From Humibacillus xanthopallidus (GTDB lineage: Bacteria > Actinomycetota > Actinomycetes > Actinomycetales > Dermatophilaceae): a stretch of DNA of 64,000 bases. The stretch spans positions 248,001-312,000 of the forward strand of contig NZ_VFQF01000001.1 in assembly GCF_006717145.1 (NCBI RefSeq), given 5' to 3'. The notes beneath the pieces are model-generated. The model was not told where the DNA came from. It made no database searches and saw only the letters and a list, made by a program, of their open reading frames with translations. Of the stretch, positions 53,904-60,191 are shown piece after piece (the first letter of the stretch is position 1; every line of letters begins with the position of its first letter). A program made the position numbers and the translations under genes.

Positions 53904-54731
53904 ATGGCGAACTACACCGCCGCTGACATCAAGGCACTGCGCGAGCAGACCGGCGCCGGCATGATGGACGTCAAGAAGGCGCTCGACGAGGCCGACGGCG
54001 ACCGCGCCAAGGCTGTCGAGATCCTTCGCGTCAAGGGCCTCAAGGGCGTCACGAAGCGTGAGGGCCGCTCGGCCTCCAACGGCCTCGTGGCGGCCAAGGC
54101 CGGCGACGGCGTCGGCACCCTCGTCGAGGTCAACTGCGAGACCGACTTCGTCGCCAAGGGCGAGAAGTTCATCGCCCTCGCCGACCAGGTCCTGGCGCAG
54201 GCGGTGGCTGCCAAGGCCACCGACGCCGACTCGCTCCTCAAGAGCACGTTCGACGACGGCAAGACCGTCCAGGAGCTGCTCGACGAGGCCAACGCCACCA
54301 TCGGCGAGAAGATCGAGGTGCGCCGCGTGGCTCGCCTCGAGGGCGACACGGTTGTGTCCTACCTCCACAAGACGAGCCCCGACCTGCCCGCGCAGATCGG
54401 TGTCCTCGTGGCGCTCGAGGGTGACGAGGCCGTGGGCCGCGACGTCGCGATGCACATCGCGGCGTTCAGCCCCACCGTCCTCACCCGCGACGAGGTCCCC
54501 GCCGAGACGGTCGAGAACGAGCGTCGCGTCGCCGAGGCCACGGCCAAGGAGGAGGGCAAGCCCGAGGCTGCTCTCCCGCGTATCGTCGAGGGTCGCGTCA
54601 ACGGCTACTTCAAGGAGAACGTCCTGCTCGAGCAGCCGTTCGCCAAGGAGCCCAAGAAGACCGTCGCCAAGGTGCTCGAGGAGGGCGGCGCCACGGCAAA
54701 GTCCTTCGCGCGCTTCCGCGTCGGCCAGTGA
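53904..54731 (+). CDS. tsf: Translation elongation factor Ts
   Basis: 275 residues. The UBA-like start MANYTAADIKALREQTGAGMMDVKKALDEA and the EF-Tu-contacting VNCETDFVAK (~80-89) are diagnostic. EF-Ts exchanges GDP for GTP on EF-Tu. It follows rpsB by 61 bases and is closed by a terminator at 54784. Confidence 0.97.
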   Translation: MANYTAADIKALREQTGAGMMDVKKALDEADGDRAKAVEILRVKGLKGVTKREGRSASNGLVAAKAGDGVGTLVEVNCETDFVAKGEKFIALADQVLAQAVAAKATDADSLLKSTFDDGKTVQELLDEANATIGEKIEVRRVARLEGDTVVSYLHKTSPDLPAQIGVLVALEGDEAVGRDVAMHIAAFSPTVLTRDEVPAETVENERRVAEATAKEEGKPEAALPRIVEGRVNGYFKENVLLEQPFAKEPKKTVAKVLEEGGATAKSFARFRVGQ

Positions 54732-54783
54732 GGACACCCCTCACGCACCTTTCGTAGCGCCAACCCGCGCATCACGACGACGT

Positions 54784-54814
54784 ATGCCGGTCGCCCCCCT
54801 GGGGCGGCCGGCAT
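54784..54814 (+). terminator. Terminator of rpsB-tsf, containing an octamer copy
   Basis: ATGCCGGTCGCCCC (54784-54797) pairs with GGGGCGGCCGGCAT (54801-54814) over 14 positions with one T-G pair and a CCT loop. The 5' arm includes most of the GTATGCCG copy at 54782-54789. Confidence 0.85.
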
Positions 54815-54827
54815 CGTTGCGTCCCAG

Positions 54828-54897
54828 GCACATTCACCCCAGCACATTCACCCCAGCACCATCACCCCAAGCACATCCACCCCGGGCACATCCACCG
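54828..54897 (+). repeat. Five tandem 14-15 bp repeats upstream of the ABM-domain gene
   Basis: Units GCACATTCACCCCA, GCACATTCACCCCA, GCACCATCACCCCAA, GCACATCCACCCCGG and GCACATCCACCGC run up to the ribosome binding site region (CGAGGAGGG) of the gene at 54911. The first two are identical. Confidence 0.8.
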
Positions 54898-54910
54898 CGA
54901 GGAGGGCCGC

Positions 54911-55510
54911 ATGGCCACCGACACCCGCACCACCGCAGTGCCGACCGACGGCCCGCTGACGGTCTCGATCACCCGTCGGGTGCGCCCCGAGGACGAGCCG
55001 CTCATGCAGGCCTGGGTGCACGCAGGCACGTCGATGGCCGAGCGCTTCGACGGCTTCCTCGGCGCTGGCTGGGTCCGCTCGGGTGAGCAGGACTGGCACA
55101 TGCTCTACCGCTTCGACTCCCGCGCGAACCTCGACGCGTGGGAGCGATCGACGGAGCGGATGCGCTGGCTGCGCTCTGCAGCCGACCTCGTCGAGCACCG
55201 CCGGACCGAGTACCGCACAGGCATCGAGGGCTGGTTCGACGAGCCGGAGACGCGCTCCGTCGAGGGGCCGGCCGATTCCGACCGGTCCACCGGAGCGCCG
55301 CCGCCGCGGTGGAAACAGGCCACGGTCATCTGGCTCGCCTTCTTCCCGACGAGCCTCGCGCTGACCTACCTGTTGTCGCCGGTGAGCGGCGACTGGCCGG
55401 TGCTGCTCCGGGTGCTTGTCACTACGCTCATCGCGACGCCCTGGATGACGTACGTCTTCCTGCCCTTCGTCACGCGGCTCTTCGCGCGCTGGCTCAGAGC
55501 CGCGGGCTGA
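54911..55510 (+). CDS. Antibiotic biosynthesis monooxygenase (ABM) domain protein with two membrane helices
   Basis: 199 residues. Residues ~14-110 fit the ABM dimeric alpha-beta barrel (VSITRRVRPEDEPLMQAWV, WHMLYRFDSRANLDAWERST, EYRTGIEGWFDEP). Two hydrophobic helices follow (ATVIWLAFFPTSLALTYLL and LLRVLVTTLIATPWMTYVFL). This soluble-plus-membrane form is widespread and of unknown function. GAGGAGG precedes the ATG. Its last 17 bases overlap the 3' end of the convergent amidase gene. Confidence 0.8.
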   Translation: MATDTRTTAVPTDGPLTVSITRRVRPEDEPLMQAWVHAGTSMAERFDGFLGAGWVRSGEQDWHMLYRFDSRANLDAWERSTERMRWLRSAADLVEHRRTEYRTGIEGWFDEPETRSVEGPADSDRSTGAPPPRWKQATVIWLAFFPTSLALTYLLSPVSGDWPVLLRVLVTTLIATPWMTYVFLPFVTRLFARWLRAAG

Positions 55511-57032
55511 CCCGCGCTCCGGTTGCCGCCTCGAGGGCGCCCGCCCACCGCAGCACTTCGGCATCGGCGCCCCGGCGGCCGATGAGCGTGGCACCGACCG
55601 GCATGCCGCTGGAGCGCAGCCCGAGAGGCACGGTCACGGCAGGGTGACCGGCGCTGGCGTAGAAGGCCGAGTGCACGTTCGACAGCGACAGGAGCACGTC
55701 GGCGCCCGAGTGCTCGAACGCCTCGCCGAGCAGCTGCCGTGTGCGCTCGGCCAGGGCCGCGGCAGCCGCCGCGTGCGCCTCGGCGGTGGTGCGCCGCACG
55801 GCGGCGAGGCTGACGAACGACTGCCCCCGGGGGATGCGGCGCTCCGGGTCGGCGAGCCCCAGCCGCTGGAGCTCCACTACCGATGCCGGTCCTCCAGCGG
55901 CAGCCACGGCGGCCATCGTCTCGTGGGAGAGCCCGCCGAGGACCACGGCCACGAGGTCCTTCTCGACCGCGCCCGCGGTCTTGGCGTCAGCCACCTCCAC
56001 CTCGACGCAGGTGGCCCCGAGCGCCTCCAGCGCCCTGGCGGCACGGTCGAGCAGGGCGCCGTTGTCGGTCGTGTCCTCGAGAGCGCTGCGCTGCCGCAGG
56101 ACCTCCGCCCGCAGGACCCCGACCCGCGAGCCCGGCAGCGGTCCGGAGCCCACGATCTCGACGCGAAGCGCCCCGCCTGTCATCGCCTCGAGCAGGGCGG
56201 CCGCATCGGCCACGGTGCGCGCCACAGGTCCTGCGTCGTCCTGCGTGGCGACGAGAGGCATGATGCCCGCGCCGGGCACGAGCCCGTGGGTGGGCTTCAT
56301 GGCGACGACACCGTTGAAGGAGGCCGGCGCGAGGAGCGAGCCGGAGGTCTCGGTGCCGATGCCGACGACGGTGAGGCCGGCGGCGACCGCGACCGCGGTG
56401 CCGCTGCTCGAGCCGCCGGGCGTCACGTCGGGGCCGTGGGGGTTGACGGTCTGCCCACCGACGGCGCTGACGCCGGGGGTGGTCGACACCGCGCCGGCCA
56501 GCTCGGAGAGGTTGTTCGTGCCGAGGACGACCGCCCCGGCCGCGCGCACGGCGGCGACGACGGCGGCGTCGGCGTCGGCCACGTGGTCGGCGAGGGAGAA
56601 GGTCCCACCCGTCGTGTGCATCGGCGCTGCCGTCGCGATGTTGTCCTTCACCGTCAGCGGTATGCCGTCCAGCGGGCCCCGCGCGGCACCCGCGGCGCGT
56701 CGTTCGTCGGACTTACGCGCCTCGTCCAGAGCACGGGGGTTGAGCTCGAGGATGCTGCGGAGCCGGTCGTCGAGGGCGCGGACGCGGGCGAGGTGGTGTA
56801 GCAGGAGGTCACGTGCGGAGAGAGAACCGGAGTCGAGCGCCGTTGCGAGAGAGGCAATGTCGGCTCCCTCCACCAACGAGCTGACACGCTCGGCGTCCGT
56901 GCCGGAGATGGTCGCCAGGGCCGCTTCGAAGGGAGCGAAGTCGAGAGGGCGGAGCCGGTCGGGCGTCGTGACCCGTCGTGCGACCCACCTCGACGCGATG
57001 ACGGATCGGGCGGCGTCGAGGATCACGGACAC
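55494..57032 (-). CDS. Amidase signature family enzyme
   Basis: 512 residues. The Ser-cisSer-Lys triad is visible: Lys in PLTVKDNIATA (~126), SS in TPGGSSSGTAVAVAAGL (~205), and the ETSGSLLAPASFNGVVAMKPTHGLV block (~228). The family hydrolyses amides (e.g. indoleacetamide, nicotinamide-like or aryl amides); the substrate is not evident. It is too lone to be GatA, as no gatC/gatB is adjacent. The GTG at 57032 follows TACAGT with 6-nt spacing. An octamer at 56660 is read as GGC ATA on the coding strand. Confidence 0.88.
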   Translation of the reverse strand: MSVILDAARSVIASRWVARRVTTPDRLRPLDFAPFEAALATISGTDAERVSSLVEGADIASLATALDSGSLSARDLLLHHLARVRALDDRLRSILELNPRALDEARKSDERRAAGAARGPLDGIPLTVKDNIATAAPMHTTGGTFSLADHVADADAAVVAAVRAAGAVVLGTNNLSELAGAVSTTPGVSAVGGQTVNPHGPDVTPGGSSSGTAVAVAAGLTVVGIGTETSGSLLAPASFNGVVAMKPTHGLVPGAGIMPLVATQDDAGPVARTVADAAALLEAMTGGALRVEIVGSGPLPGSRVGVLRAEVLRQRSALEDTTDNGALLDRAARALEALGATCVEVEVADAKTAGAVEKDLVAVVLGGLSHETMAAVAAAGGPASVVELQRLGLADPERRIPRGQSFVSLAAVRRTTAEAHAAAAAALAERTRQLLGEAFEHSGADVLLSLSNVHSAFYASAGHPAVTVPLGLRSSGMPVGATLIGRRGADAEVLRWAGALEAATGARVSPRL

Positions 57033-57044
57033 GGTCGAACTGTA
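57032..57044 (-). promoter_or_regulatory. -10 box of a leaderless amidase transcript
   Basis: On the minus strand TACAGT (complement of 57039-57044) ends 6 nt before the GTG at 57032. Confidence 0.55.
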
Positions 57045-57132
57045 GTGCGCTGGGGAGTGCGCCGCAGGCTGCGGAGGTGTCTGCCCGTGTCTGCACCGTC
57101 ACACCGGATCTGTCTCGTGGGTCACAGCCGAC

Positions 57133-57161
57133 GTATACCCACGGGGGTACCGTCGAAGACA
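57133..57161 (+). promoter_or_regulatory. CsoR/CstR-like operator overlapping the leaderless promoter of the sulfur operon
   Basis: GTATACCC-ACG-GGGGTAC (57133-57150) is an imperfect palindrome of the kind bound by CsoR-family repressors, including the persulfide sensor CstR. Its right end overlaps the -10 box TACCGT (57148-57153), which ends 7 nt before the ATG at 57161. A bound repressor would block RNA polymerase. No csoR/cstR gene is in the window. Confidence 0.55.
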
Positions 57162-58417
57162 TGACCACCACACAGAAGTCCCTCGTGGTGCTGGGCGCGG
57201 GCACGGCCGGAACCATGGTCGCGAACAAGCTCCGTCACCGCCTCCCGAAGAGCGACTGGAAGATCACGGTCGTCGACAAGACCGACATCCACGACTACCA
57301 GCCCGGCTACCTGTTCATCCCCTTCGGGATGAACACTCCTGACCAGATCCGCAAGAGCAAGCACGCCTTCATCCATGACGGCATCGAGCTCGTCCTCGCC
57401 GATATCGACCGGGTCGATGCCGAGGCGAAGTCGGTCTCGCTGACGGGCGGGCGGACGCTCACCTACGACTACCTCGTCATCGCCTCGGGCACGAGCCCGC
57501 GCCCGGACCAGACCCCCGGCATGCTCGGCGACGAGTGGCACAGGTCGGTCGGCGAGTTCTACACGTACGAGGGGTCGGTCGCGCTCCGTGACGCGCTCGA
57601 TGCCTTCACCGGCGGGCGTCTCGTCGTGCACATCACCGAGCTGCCCTTCAAGTGCCCGGTCGCCCCGCTCGAGTTCACCTTCCTCGCCGACGACTACCTC
57701 AAGGGCCGCGGGTTGCGCGACCGGACCGAGCTCGTCTTCGTCACACCCCTTGACGGCGCCTTCACCAAGCCCGTGGCGAGCAAGGAGCTCGGCCACCTGC
57801 TCAAGGAGCGCGGCGTCACCGTGGAGACCGACTTCATGGTCGAGAGCATCGACCAGGAGCGCAAGGTCCTCATCTCCTACGACGAGCGCGAGGTCCCCTA
57901 CGACCAGCTCGTGACGATCCCGCTCAACATGGGCGCAGACTTCGTCGCCCGCTCGGGGCTCGGCGACGACCTCAACTACGTCCCCGTCGACAAGCACACG
58001 TCGCAGTCCACGCAGTACCCCGAGATCTTCGCCCTCGGCGACGCGAGCAACATCCCGACGTCCAAGGCAGGCTCGGTCGCTCACTTCTCGGTCGAGGTCT
58101 TTGTCGAGAACTTCCTCGAGCTCGTGGCCGGCAAGCCGATGACGCACTCGTTCGACGGGCACGCCAACTGCTTCGTCGAGTCGGGTCAGGGCAAGGCGCT
58201 GCTCCTCGACTTCAACTACGACACGGAGCCACTCACCGGCACCTTCCCGATCGCGAAGATCGGCCCGATGACGCTGCTGAAGGAGTCGCGCGCCAACCAC
58301 GTCGGCAAGCTCGCCTTCCGGCACGTCTACTGGAACGTCCTCCTGCCCGGCCGACCGATCGGCCTCCCTGCCCAGATGTCGATGACCGGCAAGATCCCGG
58401 CCGACGCCACAGCCTGA
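57161..58417 (+). CDS. Sulfide:quinone oxidoreductase-like flavoprotein
   Basis: 418 residues of the SQR/type II NADH dehydrogenase fold. Seen: FAD motif VVLGAGTAGTMVANKL (~9-24), YDYLVIASGT (~103), the conserved cysteine in LPFKCPVAPLEF (~165), the FALGDASNIPTSKAG quinone/FAD segment (~290), and a second cysteine in GHANCFVESG (~343). Only these two cysteines are present, not the three of classic SQR, so it may belong to a divergent SQR type. The family oxidises sulfide to polysulfide or a persulfide and reduces quinone at the membrane. The two genes behind it are sulfur carriers, supporting this role. Confidence 0.85.
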   Translation: MTTTQKSLVVLGAGTAGTMVANKLRHRLPKSDWKITVVDKTDIHDYQPGYLFIPFGMNTPDQIRKSKHAFIHDGIELVLADIDRVDAEAKSVSLTGGRTLTYDYLVIASGTSPRPDQTPGMLGDEWHRSVGEFYTYEGSVALRDALDAFTGGRLVVHITELPFKCPVAPLEFTFLADDYLKGRGLRDRTELVFVTPLDGAFTKPVASKELGHLLKERGVTVETDFMVESIDQERKVLISYDEREVPYDQLVTIPLNMGADFVARSGLGDDLNYVPVDKHTSQSTQYPEIFALGDASNIPTSKAGSVAHFSVEVFVENFLELVAGKPMTHSFDGHANCFVESGQGKALLLDFNYDTEPLTGTFPIAKIGPMTLLKESRANHVGKLAFRHVYWNVLLPGRPIGLPAQMSMTGKIPADATA

Positions 58418-58432
58418 AAGGACTGAACTCCC

Positions 58433-58747
58433 ATGCCCAGCACGACCATTGCCGGCCGCCAGATCAACGTCAACGACGAGGGCTTCCTGCTCGACCCCGA
58501 CGACTGGACCGAGGACCTCGGCGCCGAGTTCGCGCGCCTCATCGGCGTCGAGATGACCGAGGACCACTGGAAGCTCGTCCGCTACCTCCGTCAGGACTAC
58601 AAGGCTCAGGGCGAGACCCCCACCCTGCGTCGGGTCAGCACCCAGACGGGGATGCCGGTCAAGCAGCTCTTCACCCTCTTCCCCGGCAAGCCGGCCAAGA
58701 AGATGGCCTACGTCGCCGGTGTGCCGAAGCCCAAGGGCTGCGTCTGA
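58433..58747 (+). CDS. DsrC/TusE-like sulfur carrier protein
   Basis: 104 residues. INVNDEGFLLDPDDWTEDLGAEFARLIGVEMTEDHW is the DsrC/TusE N-terminal region and the C-terminal arm is VAGVPKPKGCV. The penultimate Cys (CysA) is present. The second DsrC cysteine, normally ~11 residues earlier, is absent (KKMAYVAG), so it resembles TusE or the single-Cys DsrC forms that carry a persulfide but cannot make the DsrC trisulfide. AAAGGA precedes the ATG, 15 bases after the flavoprotein stop. Confidence 0.88.
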   Translation: MPSTTIAGRQINVNDEGFLLDPDDWTEDLGAEFARLIGVEMTEDHWKLVRYLRQDYKAQGETPTLRRVSTQTGMPVKQLFTLFPGKPAKKMAYVAGVPKPKGCV

Positions 58748-58806
58748 GCCGTCCCGCTCACCGACCAGCCTCTCCCACCACACCGACCAGACCTGAGGAG
58801 CACGAC

Positions 58807-59334
58807 ATGACCACCATCGACCACGACGTCCAGACCGAGACGCCGTTCGTCCCGTCCTTCGACACCCCGTCGGAGGAGGGCCGCAAGCTCGCCATCATCT
58901 GCAGCAAGGGCACCCTCGACATGGCCTACCCGGGGCTCATCCTCGGCAACGCCGCCCTCGGGGAGGGCATCGAGACCCATCTGTTCTTCACCTTCTGGGG
59001 CTTCGACATGATCAACAAGAAGACCCAGAGCAGCCTCAAGGCCACCCTGCTCGGCAACACCGCGATGCACATGCCCCAGGGCCTCGGAGGCATCCCGGGA
59101 ATGACCCACCTCGCCACCTCGCAGCTCAAGAAGGCCATCGCCGAGCTCGACATCCCCGAGGTGCCCGACTTCCTCGACCAGATCGTCGCGTCAGGTGGTC
59201 ACCTGTGGGCGTGCCGACTGTCTGCGGACATGAACCATCTGACGGAGGCGGACCTGCGTGACGATGTCGAAGGCATCATCTCGGCGTCCGACTTCATCGA
59301 GATGACCGCGGGCGCCCAGCTGCTCTTCATCTGA
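58807..59334 (+). CDS. DsrE/DsrF/DrsH-like family protein
   Basis: 175 residues. GRKLAIICSKGTLDMAYPGLILGNAALGEGIETHLFFTFWG matches the DsrE2-like group, and a conserved Cys lies in GGHLWACRLSADMNHL (~138). Such proteins carry sulfane sulfur between sulfurtransferases and DsrC/TusA. A strong GAGGAG site lies 7 bases upstream. It closes the SQR-DsrC-DsrE unit, followed by a terminator. The moderately hydrophobic middle suggests membrane contact. Confidence 0.85.
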   Translation: MTTIDHDVQTETPFVPSFDTPSEEGRKLAIICSKGTLDMAYPGLILGNAALGEGIETHLFFTFWGFDMINKKTQSSLKATLLGNTAMHMPQGLGGIPGMTHLATSQLKKAIAELDIPEVPDFLDQIVASGGHLWACRLSADMNHLTEADLRDDVEGIISASDFIEMTAGAQLLFI

Positions 59335-59351
59335 GGCAGCCGGGGTCTGGA

Positions 59352-59382
59352 CGGCCCGGAGCGGTTCGGCCGCCCCGGGCCG
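59352..59382 (+). terminator. Terminator of the sulfur operon
   Basis: A 13-position stem with one mismatch: 59352-59364 (CGGCCCGGAGCGG) pairs with 59370-59382, closed by a TTCGG loop. It lies 17 bases after the DsrE-like stop. Confidence 0.8.
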
Positions 59383-59440
59383 CTTCGCGTCTTCACAGGA
59401 TCTCCACACGTCGCACGCGCACCCTGTCGCAGCGCCCTCC

Positions 59441-59454
59441 TAGGCTCGATGACA
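59441..59454 (+). promoter_or_regulatory. -10 box of a leaderless response regulator transcript
   Basis: TAGGCT (59441-59446) ends 7 nt before the ATG at 59454. Confidence 0.6.
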
Positions 59455-60191
59455 TGAGCCAGGGGAGCAGTGCAGCGCCACCGACCGAGGCCGTCCAGGC
59501 GACCCTGCTCGTCGTCGAGGACGACCCCACGATCAACCAGGCTGTCACCGATCGCCTTGTCGCAGAGGGTTTTCGAGTCGTTCAGGCGTTCGACGGGCCC
59601 GGCGCGGTGCAGGCTCACAGCGAGCACACACCCGACCTCGTCGTCCTCGACCTCATGCTCCCCGGCTTCGACGGCCTCGAGGTGTGCCGTCGCATCCAGG
59701 CCGAGCGACCGGTGCCGGTGCTCATGCTCACCGCCCGTGCCGACGAGACCGACCTGCTCGTCGGGCTCGGGGTCGGCGCGGACGACTACGTCACCAAGCC
59801 CTTCCGCATGCGCGAGGTCGTCGCCCGCATCCGGGCGCTCCTTCGCCGGGTCGACCGCGCCCGCGACCTCGTGGGCGGCCAGGTCGGCCAGCTCACGGTC
59901 GACGACGTCGTCGTCGACCGTGCCTCCCGCCGCGTCACCGTCGCGGGCTCCGAGGTGCACCTGACGCCCCTGGAGTTCGACCTGCTGCTCGCACTCGCCG
60001 CAGAGCCCGGGGCCGTGCGCGGTCGCGACGACCTCATGCAGGAGGTGTGGGGCTGGGCCGACGCGCGTGGCACCCGCACCCTCGACAGCCACGTCAAGGC
60101 GCTGCGGTCCAAGATCGGCGCCGACCGCGTGCGCACCGTCCACGGGGTCGGCTACGCCCTCGAGGTCTCGCAGCGACAGGATCCCCGGTGA
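59454..60191 (+). CDS. OmpR/PhoB-type response regulator
   Basis: 245 residues. The receiver domain has the acidic pocket VVEDDPTINQA, the phosphorylated Asp in LVVLDLMLPGFDGLEV (~64), and VTKPFRMREVV with the conserved Lys. The C-terminal winged helix (~150-240) has VHLTPLEFDLLLALA and RTLDSHVKALRSKIG, and ends VRTVHGVGYALE. It binds DNA when phosphorylated by its partner kinase, whose gene overlaps by 4 bases. Confidence 0.94.
   Translation: MSQGSSAAPPTEAVQATLLVVEDDPTINQAVTDRLVAEGFRVVQAFDGPGAVQAHSEHTPDLVVLDLMLPGFDGLEVCRRIQAERPVPVLMLTARADETDLLVGLGVGADDYVTKPFRMREVVARIRALLRRVDRARDLVGGQVGQLTVDDVVVDRASRRVTVAGSEVHLTPLEFDLLLALAAEPGAVRGRDDLMQEVWGWADARGTRTLDSHVKALRSKIGADRVRTVHGVGYALEVSQRQDPR

Noticed and set aside
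55494-57032. The amidase considered as GatA of the tRNA amidotransferase
   Set aside because: There is no gatC or gatB beside it, and the N-terminal part does not match GatA.
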